This document shows positions 17,311 to 27,141 of a stretch of 64,000 nt of DNA, in pieces. The stretch spans positions 1-64,000 of the forward strand of contig CAZKQJ010000016.1 in NCBI GenBank assembly GCA_964554875.1, read 5' to 3'. The notes below the pieces were generated by a model. The model saw only the letters and a list, made by a program, of their open reading frames with translations. It searched no databases and had not been told where the DNA came from. Source of the DNA: Marispirochaeta sp964554875 (GTDB lineage: Bacteria; Spirochaetota; Spirochaetia; JC444; Marispirochaetaceae). Every line of letters begins with the position of its first letter. Position 1 is the first letter of the stretch. Both the position numbers and the translations under genes were made by a program.

Positions 17311-18284
17311 AATCACCCGTATTTCTGTTTTCATTACCACGAGCTGGTTCAACTCTTTTACAAAGAATGCTTCTGTCACATCCCCAGATAGGCGGGACCG
17401 CCGAGCCTTGGATATTATTACCATGGATATATGCAATAAAAAAATACGGGACTTACGCAGAATATAGTCACACGTCGTGTTTTAACGCTATTCAGGATTT
17501 TATTAGTACTTTGCCAAATCGAGAAGTGTCTTATCTGTCCCAACTGTCCAAATGTGCATTTTCGTTATATCAACAACAGTTATATAATGAAGAGTTGTAC
17601 TTCCTAGATAAAACTCCCAGATACTATCTTATTATACCTGAAATTGCAAAAATGTTCCCACGAGCAAAATTTATTTTCTTGTTTAGAAACCCTTTAAGTA
17701 TTTTATCATCAGTAATAAAGACCTGGAATAATGATAAGCTTCGTCTTCATAATAATTATATTGACTTAATAAATGGCCCAAGGAAAATAGCTGAGGGATA
17801 TGAAATTTTAAAGAAAAAAGCTGTTCGTATTCAATATGAGGATCTGGTAAAAAACCCTGAGGATCAATTGAAAAGAATTGTATCGTACCTTGATATTAAT
17901 TTCGAGAGTCATATGGTTGAAAAATTTATGAACCTCGAATTATCTGGAAGAATGGGAGATCCTACAGGTCGCTTTGCTTATGATAAGGTAGAAAAAAGTT
18001 CAATTGATAAATGGAAAAAAACTTTTTATACTAAAAGAAGAGTTTCCTATGCAAAAAAATATTTAAAGAAAATCGGATCATCAGTTTTAGACGTTCATGG
18101 ATATAAAGAACAAGATTTGATAAGTCAATTATCAAGCTTAACACCGAAGCAATCCGGATATATAACAGACAATTATAACCTTTTAATCGGCTCAATGTTT
18201 AGAATTTTTGAATTCAACCAAGTAAAGACGAGAATAAATAGAAAAATTGATTTTAAAGGTAAACCATTTTATCAACATATGTGA
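17307..18284 (+). CDS. sulfotransferase, PAPS-dependent
   Basis: A 325-residue member of the sulfotransferase superfamily: FSLPRAGSTLLQRMLLSHP at about 8-26 carries the 5'-PAPS loop (PRAGSTLL), and KFIFLFRNPLSILSSVIKTW at about 117-136 is the 3'-phosphate site with Arg and Ser. It is the second of three such genes here and overlaps the preceding glycosyltransferase gene by 4 nt, suggesting that both act on one glycan. It is distantly related to the one at 13642 and not a recent duplicate. The stop overlaps a GTG that could start the following reading frame. Confidence 0.88.
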   Translation: MKSPVFLFSLPRAGSTLLQRMLLSHPQIGGTAEPWILLPWIYAIKKYGTYAEYSHTSCFNAIQDFISTLPNREVSYLSQLSKCAFSLYQQQLYNEELYFLDKTPRYYLIIPEIAKMFPRAKFIFLFRNPLSILSSVIKTWNNDKLRLHNNYIDLINGPRKIAEGYEILKKKAVRIQYEDLVKNPEDQLKRIVSYLDINFESHMVEKFMNLELSGRMGDPTGRFAYDKVEKSSIDKWKKTFYTKRRVSYAKKYLKKIGSSVLDVHGYKEQDLISQLSSLTPKQSGYITDNYNLLIGSMFRIFEFNQVKTRINRKIDFKGKPFYQHM

Positions 18285-18319
18285 AATATCAATCTATTAC
18301 AGGGATCAATACATATTCT

Positions 18320-19405
18320 ATGAAAAAAGCACTCATCACAGGAATAACCGGACAAGATGGCGCATACCTCGCGGAGTTATTATTAGATAAAGGCTACGAA
18401 GTTCACGGTATAAAACGAAGGAGCAGCCTATTTAATACCGACCGTGTGGATCACCTGTATGTGGATCCTCATCAGACGGGAGCTCGATTCTTTCTCCATT
18501 ATGGAGATCTTACAGACAGCACCAACCTGATCCGAATTATTCAGGATGTGCAGCCTGATGAGATCTACAATTTAGGAGCTCAGAGTCATGTAATGGTTTC
18601 CTTCGACACGCCTGAATACACAGGAAACTCGGATGCATTGGGAACTTTACGACTTCTTGAAGCCGTACGTATACTGGGTATGGAAGATAAAGTACGTTTC
18701 TACCAGGCATCTACCAGCGAGCTGTTTGGAAAGGTTCAGGAAATCCCTCAGAGTGAGAGTACGCCTTTTTATCCGCGAAGCCCATATGCTGCGGCTAAGC
18801 TATACGCTTATTGGATTGTAAAGAATTACCGTGAGGCCTACGGAATGTTTGCGGCCAATGGTATTCTGTTCAACCATGAAAGCCCTCTACGGGGTGAGAC
18901 CTTTGTAACCAGGAAAATAACGCGGGGACTTGCAAGAATAAAACTCGGATTGCAGGATACATTGTACCTTGGCAACATTGACGCCAAACGAGACTGGGGC
19001 TTCGCCGGTGACTATGTGGAGGCGATGTGGTTGATGATGCAGCAGGAGAAACCCGATGACTATGTGATAGCTAGCGGGGAAGCACATTCGGTGAGGGAGT
19101 TTGTGGAGGCCGCCTGCGAAATTCTTGATATAAAGGTTGAGTGGCGGGGAAAGGAAGTTAATGAGGAAGGAATTGACGTAGACAGCGGGAAACCCATTGT
19201 ACAGATTGACCCTCGGTATTTTCGTCCCGCTGAAGTTGACTATTTATTAGGGAATGCGGAAAAGGCCGAACAGGAGTTGGGATGGATACCTAAGGTTCAA
19301 TTTAGAGACTTGGTTAAGCTAATGGTAGAATCCGATCTGAAGCAACAAAGAAGAGAACAGTACTTGCGAGACGGCGGCTACAGGGTTAAGAATAATTATG
19401 AATAA
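18320..19405 (+). CDS. gmd: GDP-mannose 4,6-dehydratase
   Basis: An extended SDR enzyme of 361 residues converting GDP-D-mannose to GDP-4-keto-6-deoxy-D-mannose. It begins MKKALITGITGQDGAYLAEL with the NADP-binding GxxGxxG variant, followed by KRRSS, the STSELFGKV active-site segment, and Tyr/Lys in YAAAKLYAYW. The N-terminus matches Gmd proteins at the ATG 18320; an in-frame GTG at 18281 overlapping the previous stop would add 13 residues. It is followed by fcl, completing GDP-L-fucose synthesis. Confidence 0.95.
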   Translation: MKKALITGITGQDGAYLAELLLDKGYEVHGIKRRSSLFNTDRVDHLYVDPHQTGARFFLHYGDLTDSTNLIRIIQDVQPDEIYNLGAQSHVMVSFDTPEYTGNSDALGTLRLLEAVRILGMEDKVRFYQASTSELFGKVQEIPQSESTPFYPRSPYAAAKLYAYWIVKNYREAYGMFAANGILFNHESPLRGETFVTRKITRGLARIKLGLQDTLYLGNIDAKRDWGFAGDYVEAMWLMMQQEKPDDYVIASGEAHSVREFVEAACEILDIKVEWRGKEVNEEGIDVDSGKPIVQIDPRYFRPAEVDYLLGNAEKAEQELGWIPKVQFRDLVKLMVESDLKQQRREQYLRDGGYRVKNNYE

Positions 19406-20330
19406 ACAGGATAAGATATTTGTGGCAGGCCATAGAGGTATGGTAGGTTCTGCGATAGTCCGCAATCTTAAAGCAGAGGGTTATAATAATTTACTGTTGA
19501 GAACCAGCGCAGAGCTTGATCTGACTCGGCAAACCGATGTAGAGGAATTTTTTAAGCAAGAAAGACCCAATTTTGTTTTTCTTGCTGCTGCCAGGGTCGG
19601 TGGTATCTTTGCCAATAGTACATATCCCGCTGATTTTATTTACCAAAACATGATGATTGCCGCCAATGTGATACATTCTTCATACATGTATGGGGTAAGG
19701 AAGCTGTTAAATCTGGGTAGTTCCTGCATATATCCTAAGAATGCTCCGCAGCCGCTTAAGGAAGAATACCTTCTGACCGGGCCGCTTGAAGAGACAAATG
19801 AAGCCTATGCAGTTGCAAAAATAGCCGCTATTCGCTTATGCAAGCACTACAATGAACAGTATGGAACGAATTTTATAAGTCTGATGCCAACAAATCTTTT
19901 CGGTCCCGGTGATAACTATGACCCTGATACCAGCCATGTATTACCTGCATTGATTAGGAAATTTCATGAAGCAAAAAAAAACGGAGGATTAGTCGTACTA
20001 TGGGGAGACGGGACTCCTCGCAGGGAATTTCTTTACTCGGAAGATCTTGCCGACGCAGCGGTGTATTTAATGAATACCGCCGACTACAGGGACATAGGTG
20101 AATTTGTGAATGTCGGAACGGGAAAAGATATTACAATAAAAGAGCTGGCGGAAATGATTGCGGAAATTGTCGGGTATAATGGGGCGATCGAGTGGGATAC
20201 GACGAAACCGAATGGGACGCAGAGGAAAGTATTAAATTTAAGTAAGCTCCAGCTATTAGGATGGAAACCAAAAACTTCATTTTATGAAGGGATCAACTTT
20301 ACCATAGAAGATTACTTAGGCAGTTACTGA
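19398..20330 (+). CDS. fcl: GDP-L-fucose synthase
   Basis: A 3,5-epimerase/4-reductase of 310 residues that turns the Gmd product into GDP-L-fucose. FVAGHRGMVGSAIVRNL is the NADP site, followed by FLAAARVGGI, the LGSSCIYPK catalytic segment and YAVAKIAAI with the Tyr-Lys pair. Overlaps gmd by 8 nt. A run of nine A residues (about 19973-19981) lies inside the gene, ordinary for this AT-rich stretch. Fucose is thus a likely component of the glycan. Confidence 0.95.
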   Translation: MNKQDKIFVAGHRGMVGSAIVRNLKAEGYNNLLLRTSAELDLTRQTDVEEFFKQERPNFVFLAAARVGGIFANSTYPADFIYQNMMIAANVIHSSYMYGVRKLLNLGSSCIYPKNAPQPLKEEYLLTGPLEETNEAYAVAKIAAIRLCKHYNEQYGTNFISLMPTNLFGPGDNYDPDTSHVLPALIRKFHEAKKNGGLVVLWGDGTPRREFLYSEDLADAAVYLMNTADYRDIGEFVNVGTGKDITIKELAEMIAEIVGYNGAIEWDTTKPNGTQRKVLNLSKLQLLGWKPKTSFYEGINFTIEDYLGSY

Positions 20331-21187
20331 TGCCAATATTAAATCCATTATTCTCTATAATTACGGTAGTGTATAATAGTGAAACTACAATTAAGCAGAC
20401 AATTGAGAGTGTTATTCGGCAAAATAGCGAATTATTTGAATATATAATTATTGATGGACTGTCAACAGACAAAACTAATGACATCATAGAAAACTATCTT
20501 AGTGATATTGATATTTACATAAGTGAAAAAGATAATGGACTTTATGATGCAATGAATAAAGCACTCTCGTTATCCAATGGTGAATATATCTATTTTTTGA
20601 ATTCAGATGATTATTTTGCAGATGATAGTATTCTCGAAACTATTGCCGAGGTAATTGCATCCAACGATAAAAATTATGAAATTGTCTCCGGGGCAGTAAA
20701 AATTGATTACGGTGATCAACTTATAAGATATAATCATGATTGTTCGGAGAAAAATCTATCGCGTGGGAAAATGCCGCCTCATCAGGGTTTATTTATAAAA
20801 AAATCAATAATGATCAAAAATAAAGGATTTAATGTAGAATATTCAAGCTCTTCTGATTTTGATTTACTTGTGAGGATTATGAAGTCAAAACCATTTGTGA
20901 AAACTATTCCACATCTAATTGCAATAATGAGAACTGGTGGAATAAGCAGCAATAAACTATTATCTTATACTGAAAGATTTAACATTATTAAATATGAATA
21001 TTCATTTATATTAGGTATAAGATACTATTTGATAAAAGTTATCATTGAACAAGGTTTCAAATCAATTATCCATATGATTTTTCCAAATAATATATTTAAG
21101 AAGATAAAAATGTTATATATGACTATTATCGGATTAAAAAATGGTTATCATGTTGAAAATAAAGGCAATAAAAATGTCGGAAGATAA
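20330..21187 (+). CDS. family 2 glycosyltransferase
   Basis: A GT-A enzyme of 285 residues with SIITVVYNSETTIKQTIESV at the start, IIIDGLSTDKTNDI near 40-53 and YFLNSDDYF near 85-93 (DXD-type site). The ISEKDNGLYDAMNKAL segment is shared with the protein encoded at 22184, so the two are paralogues and probably add consecutive or alternative sugars. It starts at the last base of fcl. The C-terminal third is basic and hydrophobic and may associate with the membrane. Donor unknown. Confidence 0.88.
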   Translation: MPILNPLFSIITVVYNSETTIKQTIESVIRQNSELFEYIIIDGLSTDKTNDIIENYLSDIDIYISEKDNGLYDAMNKALSLSNGEYIYFLNSDDYFADDSILETIAEVIASNDKNYEIVSGAVKIDYGDQLIRYNHDCSEKNLSRGKMPPHQGLFIKKSIMIKNKGFNVEYSSSSDFDLLVRIMKSKPFVKTIPHLIAIMRTGGISSNKLLSYTERFNIIKYEYSFILGIRYYLIKVIIEQGFKSIIHMIFPNNIFKKIKMLYMTIIGLKNGYHVENKGNKNVGR

Positions 21188-22187
21188 TAATCTTCTCATC
21201 ATCGCTGCGATGCCGTATTATGCAGAAAAAGGATCTTCTCTCAGGCTCCATTTGATGATCGAAAAATATATCGATAGCGGATATAATGTTGATGTTTGCT
21301 GCTATAATATCGGAGAAGATGTTCAACGTAAAAAGCTCAATATAATAAGAGCAGGAAATTATTCAAAAAAGAAAATGCCTATTGGACTGAGTATAATTAA
21401 ATTTTTATACTTCCTCCCGTTGCTTTTTGCGAGTTTTAAGGCGGTAAAAAGAAATAAATATTCTATGCTGCAAGGAGAAGATATAGAGGGGGCTTTTATT
21501 TGCTTTTTATTAAATAAAATAAAAAAAATCCCATATATTTATGATTTACACAACCCATTGAAAGAAAACTTGAAAATAAATAGTTTACCGATTCCAGCGT
21601 TTATTGTCATGCCAATTGAAAAAGCACTGTATAGGAATGCAATGAAAGTGATAAGTAATTGGCGTATATGGAAAAGTTATTTAGAAAATCATGGCGCGAG
21701 AAATGTAGATGTAGTACATGATGAGATATCCAGGGCTGAAGAGTATGTTAATATCAATTACAAAAAGTATATTACATATTCTGGAAATTTCAAAAAGTAT
21801 CAAGGTGTTGAATTGCTAGTCAAATCGTTTATCAGTACACTGGAACATCACGACTATACTTTGATGTTAATTGGTTCGGGGTCCAATGAAGATAAGCTGA
21901 AAAAATATACAGCAAACAAGAAAGCAGAGAATAGAATAGTATTTTTAGGGACATTGAATGTTGAAAAAACGAATTATATACTACGCAGATCTCAGTATAA
22001 CATTTTACCTAGAACTCATGGAAAACAACCAAGCACAAAATTGATTCATTATATAAATGCAGGAAAACCTATTATTGCATCAGAAGTAGAAGCTAATAAA
22101 GAATTACATGTATATAAAAACGAAATACACTTCTTTAAACCAAAGATTGAAGACCTAACAAAAGTTTTTATGGAAGTGTTAATTTGA
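21174..22187 (+). CDS. family 4-type glycosyltransferase
   Basis: A GT-B enzyme of 337 residues. The N-terminus LIIAAMPYYAEKGSSLRLHL is typical for GT4, the middle carries YITYSGNFKKYQGVELLVKS, and the C-terminal donor domain ends with PSTKLIHYINAGKPIIASE, which contains the usual acidic or amide residue in the helix that contacts the nucleotide sugar. I chose ATG 21174 because AAGG lies about 7 nt ahead; this overlaps the previous gene by 14 nt. The donor sugar is not evident. Confidence 0.85.
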   Translation: MSEDNNLLIIAAMPYYAEKGSSLRLHLMIEKYIDSGYNVDVCCYNIGEDVQRKKLNIIRAGNYSKKKMPIGLSIIKFLYFLPLLFASFKAVKRNKYSMLQGEDIEGAFICFLLNKIKKIPYIYDLHNPLKENLKINSLPIPAFIVMPIEKALYRNAMKVISNWRIWKSYLENHGARNVDVVHDEISRAEEYVNINYKKYITYSGNFKKYQGVELLVKSFISTLEHHDYTLMLIGSGSNEDKLKKYTANKKAENRIVFLGTLNVEKTNYILRRSQYNILPRTHGKQPSTKLIHYINAGKPIIASEVEANKELHVYKNEIHFFKPKIEDLTKVFMEVLI

Positions 22188-22978
22188 CTCATAAGCCGAA
22201 AATTTCTATTGTAACGGTTGTTTTTAATGCTGAATCCACAATAAGAAGCACGATACAATCTGTGTTGAATCAAAATTTTAATAATATGGAATATCTGCTT
22301 ATAGATGGCAAATCAACAGATAATACTATTAATATCATAGAAGAATATAAAGACAAAATCAATATAATGATTAGCGAGAAAGACGATGGTATTTATGATG
22401 CGATGAATAAGGCAATACAACTTTCCGATGGTGAATATATATATTTTCTAAATAGCGATGATATTTTTTATGATGAAAAAACATTATCTAATATTTTCGA
22501 TTCTTTGCATAATGAATATGATGTTATAACATGTCCTGTAGTAGTCAACTCGGAAAAATATAATTATACATATCTTTCTAATAGAAGATTGATATATAAA
22601 TCCCTGAAAAAAGGAAAAAAAATTATCCATCAAGGACTTATAATTAAGCAAAAGTTGATTAAAGAATTGAAAGGGTTTGATATTCGATATAAAGTATGTG
22701 CAGATTTTGATCTTGAATGTAGAATTACAAAGTTAAATGGTATTAAATCAAAACACCTCGATAGACCGCTTTGTATTTTTGATGCAGATGGAGTTAGTAA
22801 TACAATAAAAGCTTACGTAGAGAATTTTGTTATACTGAAAAAAGAATTTAGCCTGATATCTGGGATAATATATTTTCTTAAAAAATTTCCTATTGGTATA
22901 TTTAAACAAATCATTTTCAGAAACAAGTTACTACTAAATACAGTCATTCGAATTTCTAAAAACGGAAAAAGTAAATGA
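22184..22978 (+). CDS. family 2 glycosyltransferase
   Basis: A GT-A enzyme of 264 residues beginning at TTG, which overlaps the previous stop. Core motifs: SIVTVVFNAESTIRSTIQSV, LLIDGKSTDNTINI and YFLNSDDIF. It is clearly a paralogue of the protein at 20330 (shared ISEKDDGIYDAMNKA block), suggesting duplication within the locus followed by divergence. The 3' end overlaps the following sulfotransferase gene by 4 nt. Confidence 0.87.
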   Translation: MTHKPKISIVTVVFNAESTIRSTIQSVLNQNFNNMEYLLIDGKSTDNTINIIEEYKDKINIMISEKDDGIYDAMNKAIQLSDGEYIYFLNSDDIFYDEKTLSNIFDSLHNEYDVITCPVVVNSEKYNYTYLSNRRLIYKSLKKGKKIIHQGLIIKQKLIKELKGFDIRYKVCADFDLECRITKLNGIKSKHLDRPLCIFDADGVSNTIKAYVENFVILKKEFSLISGIIYFLKKFPIGIFKQIIFRNKLLLNTVIRISKNGKSK

Positions 22979-23631
22979 TATTATCGAAAAAGTACAATTT
23001 TATATTTATCCATATATGGAAAACTGGAGGCACTAGTGTCCGTGAATCCCTAATTAAGGGAATTCATAAAAGAAAATTTATACAGAAGTTGAATGTTTTT
23101 TATGATAGAGTTATCGCAAAACTAACCAGAATTTATCTAAATAAACCAATATCATTTATTGGTATTTTAATTGTACCGTCGCATTTATCTGCTACTGAGT
23201 TAAAAAACTTAATTGGAGAAGAAAAATATAATCGATATTTTAAGTTCGCATTTGTGCGCAACCCATGGGACTTTTATATTTCGTTATATCTTTATATACG
23301 ACAGAGTAAAAAACATCCACACCATAAAATTATTAGTAAGTTATCGTTCGGAGATTTTCTAGAAATACAATTGAAGAATAATGAGTTTTCGCAAAAGAAA
23401 ATGATATACGATAAAAATGGAAACTTATTAGTAGATTATATTGGACGCTTTGAGAACATTAATGATGATTTCGCAAAAATATGTAATATATTAGGGATAG
23501 AAAATAATCTTATTCACATCAACAAAACAAAGAGATCCTACAATTATAGGGATTACTACGATGATTATTTACGTAAAAAAGTTGCAGAAATTGCAAAAGA
23601 GGACATAGAAACATTCAATTATGAATTTTAA
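22975..23631 (+). CDS. sulfotransferase, Sulfotransfer_2-like
   Basis: The 218-residue protein carries FIFIHIWKTGGTSVRESL at about 9-26, the 5'-PAPS loop in the HxxKTGGTS form used by Golgi-type carbohydrate sulfotransferases and their bacterial relatives. KFAFVRNPWDFYISLYLY near 90-107 is the 3'-phosphate motif. It differs in family from the sulfotransferases at 13642 and 17307, so several sulfated positions are likely. It overlaps the GT2 gene by 4 nt. Confidence 0.85.
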   Translation: MILSKKYNFIFIHIWKTGGTSVRESLIKGIHKRKFIQKLNVFYDRVIAKLTRIYLNKPISFIGILIVPSHLSATELKNLIGEEKYNRYFKFAFVRNPWDFYISLYLYIRQSKKHPHHKIISKLSFGDFLEIQLKNNEFSQKKMIYDKNGNLLVDYIGRFENINDDFAKICNILGIENNLIHINKTKRSYNYRDYYDDYLRKKVAEIAKEDIETFNYEF

Positions 23632-23742
23632 TAAAATAGATGTGATTATATTTTGCAGATATTTTATGTTTAAAATAAATAGTGACTTAACATCTGCTCA
23701 AGGTAACAATGAAAACGTTGTTTATATTTATGAGATATTATT

Positions 23743-26088
23743 ATGGGGTGTTCTTTGGAGAAAATAAATAAAAAGCGTTTTATTGTATTTCTTTTTTTAA
23801 TTCTTTTTTTAAAATCGCTTTTAGCACCTCTTAACAATCAAACTATTCAGAGTCTGCTAGATGGATTGAGAATAACAGATCCTGTTCAAGTCATTTTTAA
23901 AAATGCTTCTAAAGAAGAAATTTCACGGGTTGTAATAAGTAGAGTAAGAGTAAACAATGACGAGGAAAAAGTTTGGTTGTCTTGGGATAATGAAGCAACT
24001 TATACTGATAGATTTCACTATATTAGGGAATTGAGCTTTACTATCCCTGTGTCTCTTATTCAGAAAGGTACAGTTCGCATAGGAAAAACAATATACAAAC
24101 TATCGGAATTTATTCCAGATGATAAGAACAGTGTTGCTAAGCATAATAAGCTATCAAGTTTTACCATAAACAGCACAAACTTATCAACAAAACGGTCTAT
24201 CATACCTGTATTTAACTCCTTACTAAACTATAAAGGAGATATATATCTACTATTTGGTAATATTCTTTTAACAGTATTTTTCTTTTTTGTGTACATTTTA
24301 TTAAAGGATAAGCTTTCCCAATGTTGTGATTGGTATAGTATTAGTTTATTCTGGATGTCATTTTTAGTTTTTAAGATGTTGATTACGCACTATGATATAA
24401 ATTTGTTATTTTTAATAATCATTGATCTAATAATATTCTTATCATCATATTGTTTATATAATTCATTGTCTGAGATTCAATATATCAATAGTGTTAACTT
24501 GGATAATAAAGACATCAATATTTTGGCCATAGGTGCAATAATTCTTCTTTTCATAGTACAGAACCAGTTTTATTTTTTTCACAGAGAATCAACGCTGGAT
24601 GAAGGTAAATATCTGATTCGGGGTTATTGGTATTTAAAAAATATTCTTCAGCCTTATAGTAAATATGATGGAAACTTTTATCCGCCAGTATACTTCGTAA
24701 CAATAGGCTTTTGGCAAGTCATGCTCGAGCGGTTCTTTCCATTAAACTTGGTTATAGTCAGATTATTCTCAGTAGCGCTTATCGTTTTGAATGTTTTTTT
24801 AATAACTAAGATTATTAAAAGAATAACGAAAAGCATATTTTGGACAATATTCGCAATATTCTTATACAATTTGGCTCCTTTTGCTGGTGTACTATATAAC
24901 TATGCTCATCCTATAATTTTAGTAAATACTTTGCTATTACTGGCTTTCTATGGATATCTTAATTTAGATAGAATGGTTCCAGTTTTAAATATACTTTTTT
25001 ATTCCATTTTATATATACTACTATTTTTTACTCGCAGAAACATGATACTCATATTACCTTGGGTATTTATCTTTCAACTTGTGTTCACAAAAAAAAGATT
25101 TACTGTGCTTGTTGGAACAGTGATAGTAAGTCTATTAGGTATCGTGTTGGTGTTCTTGCTTTTTCCTATAAAGTTATTATACAACTATGCAAATTTACCG
25201 GTTATTGGAAAGCTTCTTTATAAGTTTGATTTGTTAACCCGCGAAGGTGTTCCTGGAGGAACAAATATTAAATATGGAAATATCCCAACCTGGGATATGT
25301 CGACAGATCCTTTTTGGATGAGATGGCGACATAAACTCTGGTCATATTCAAACAGATATTTTTTAATATTCAGTATGCTAAATACCTTTGCGGTATGGCT
25401 CGCCAACACAAATAATATAGTTAAAAAATATGCTGTCGCTTCTGGTACCATATTTATTGCCAGTGCTTTGTTGCATGCTATTGGGTCTCCGGCTCCATCT
25501 AATGTCTTTTCATATGTTCATTACACATTCTCGATTGGGATTATTGGTGCGACACTTGGTCTTAAACTTACGATTGACTTGTTTGAGTCAAAGAAAAATA
25601 AAGAAAAGTTATTTACATTTATTTTATTAGTTCATGTATTCTTTTTCTTTTCTAGATCAGTATATCGATACTATGTCGCCCCATATCAAGCGCATCATCA
25701 ACAGAGCATAGTTCAGTTTAGTAATGAACTAAAAAAATATTCATTGTCTAAAGAGAATATTTTGGTCATCGATTCATATCGGTATATTGCGCAGATGGCG
25801 GTACACTATGCAGGTGGGAATCCGGAACCGGCAACTTTGAATCTGCCCTTTGCACATTCACAACCCCGATTTCCTTCTACTCCTGTACCAGAAGAAAAAT
25901 ACAGAGAAAGAAACCGCTGGAGTGATGAAATAATGCGACGCTGGATAGAGACTGAAAAAAATATTGTTATACTGTATAATGACGATAAATATGCCACAGT
26001 CTGGAAACCGGAAATGGAAAAATATTTTAATAACAAAGAGTTGTTCTACTTCCCATATATAGGATGGTATACAATCTATTCCAGATAA
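23743..26088 (+). CDS. large membrane protein, GT-C-like (possible GT39/ArnT-type) glycosyltransferase
   Basis: 781 residues with an N-terminal membrane segment, an extracytoplasmic stretch of about 130 residues, then ten or more hydrophobic segments and a hydrophilic C-terminal part rich in Arg and Trp. HRESTLDEGKYLIRGYWYL near 284-302 places a DE pair after a membrane segment, as in polyprenyl-phosphate-sugar-dependent GT-C enzymes, and YPPVYFVTIGFW follows as in that group. I therefore suggest a periplasmic transferase, but no exact family is recognised. The polyprenyl-sugar donor could be made by the GT2 encoded at 1994. An O-antigen polymerase is an alternative. Confidence 0.6.
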   Translation: MGCSLEKINKKRFIVFLFLILFLKSLLAPLNNQTIQSLLDGLRITDPVQVIFKNASKEEISRVVISRVRVNNDEEKVWLSWDNEATYTDRFHYIRELSFTIPVSLIQKGTVRIGKTIYKLSEFIPDDKNSVAKHNKLSSFTINSTNLSTKRSIIPVFNSLLNYKGDIYLLFGNILLTVFFFFVYILLKDKLSQCCDWYSISLFWMSFLVFKMLITHYDINLLFLIIIDLIIFLSSYCLYNSLSEIQYINSVNLDNKDINILAIGAIILLFIVQNQFYFFHRESTLDEGKYLIRGYWYLKNILQPYSKYDGNFYPPVYFVTIGFWQVMLERFFPLNLVIVRLFSVALIVLNVFLITKIIKRITKSIFWTIFAIFLYNLAPFAGVLYNYAHPIILVNTLLLLAFYGYLNLDRMVPVLNILFYSILYILLFFTRRNMILILPWVFIFQLVFTKKRFTVLVGTVIVSLLGIVLVFLLFPIKLLYNYANLPVIGKLLYKFDLLTREGVPGGTNIKYGNIPTWDMSTDPFWMRWRHKLWSYSNRYFLIFSMLNTFAVWLANTNNIVKKYAVASGTIFIASALLHAIGSPAPSNVFSYVHYTFSIGIIGATLGLKLTIDLFESKKNKEKLFTFILLVHVFFFFSRSVYRYYVAPYQAHHQQSIVQFSNELKKYSLSKENILVIDSYRYIAQMAVHYAGGNPEPATLNLPFAHSQPRFPSTPVPEEKYRERNRWSDEIMRRWIETEKNIVILYNDDKYATVWKPEMEKYFNNKELFYFPYIGWYTIYSR

Positions 26089-26138
26089 TGAAAAATCACC
26101 TGATATATGATATTTTTGTAGTAAATTAGAGAGGAATC

Positions 26139-27137
26139 ATGCTTAACAACAAAACAGTCCTGATTACTGGCGGAACCGGATCGTTCGGGCAAAAATTTAC
26201 AAAAAGAATATTAAATAAGTATAAACCGAAAAAAATTATTATCTACTCCCGGGATGAATACAAACAGTACTTGATGAAGGCGAAATTTGCTGAATTTGGC
26301 AACAAACTTAGATTTTTCATCGGAGATGTTCGAGATAAGGAGCGTTTGTATCGAGCATTTCATGGTGTTGACATAGTCATTCACGCTGCTGCTCTAAAAC
26401 ATGTTACTGTTGCAGAATATAACCCGATTGAGGCAATTAAAACAAATGTTAACGGTGCTATGAATATCATAGACGCGGCAATTGACCGGGATGTAAAGCA
26501 GGTTGTTGCGCTTTCTACTGACAAGGCAGTCAACCCCATAAATCTCTATGGCGCAACAAAGCTTGTTTCGGACAAACTCTTTGTTTCCGGCAATGCGTAT
26601 GCCGGCGGCACAAAGACAACATTCAGTGTTGTAAGGTACGGTAATGTAACCGGAAGCCGAGGTTCGGTTGTTCCATTCTTTAAAAAGCTGATAGAGAAAG
26701 GGGAACAGGCGCTACCGATTACCGACTACAGAATGACCAGGTTCTGGATTACCCTTGACCAGGGGGTTGATCTGGTTTTTCGGGCTCTTTCAGAAGCCAG
26801 AGGTGGGGAAATCTATGTATCGAAAATACCGTCTTACAAGATTACCGATCTTGCTAAAGCGATGAAAAGTGATGTTGAACTGCGCGAAGTAGGAATCCGG
26901 GAAGGGGAAAAGCTCCACGAAGTAATGATAACTGAAGAAGATTCCCGCCTTACCTATGATTATGGAGATCATTACATTATCTATCCTCATTTTGACTGGT
27001 GGGACATAGAGAAACATTTCAAAAAGGGCGGACAACTTGTAAAAGAGGGATTCAGATACTCTTCCGACAATAATGAGCAGTGGTTATCTGAAGATGATAT
27101 GCGCATCAAACTTAAAGATATAGAGATTGTGTATTAA
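26139..27137 (+). CDS. pseB: UDP-N-acetylglucosamine 4,6-dehydratase (inverting), PseB
   Basis: A short-chain dehydrogenase-type enzyme of 332 residues catalysing the first step of pseudaminic acid synthesis. TGGTGSFGQKF is the nucleotide-binding loop, HAAALKHVTVAEYNP and LSTDKAVNPINLYGATKL contain the catalytic Asp-Lys and Tyr-Lys groups typical of PseB. A site GAGAGGAA precedes the ATG. It opens a run of five Pse genes with short gaps or overlaps. Confidence 0.95.
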   Translation: MLNNKTVLITGGTGSFGQKFTKRILNKYKPKKIIIYSRDEYKQYLMKAKFAEFGNKLRFFIGDVRDKERLYRAFHGVDIVIHAAALKHVTVAEYNPIEAIKTNVNGAMNIIDAAIDRDVKQVVALSTDKAVNPINLYGATKLVSDKLFVSGNAYAGGTKTTFSVVRYGNVTGSRGSVVPFFKKLIEKGEQALPITDYRMTRFWITLDQGVDLVFRALSEARGGEIYVSKIPSYKITDLAKAMKSDVELREVGIREGEKLHEVMITEEDSRLTYDYGDHYIIYPHFDWWDIEKHFKKGGQLVKEGFRYSSDNNEQWLSEDDMRIKLKDIEIVY

Positions 27138-27141
27138 TAAT

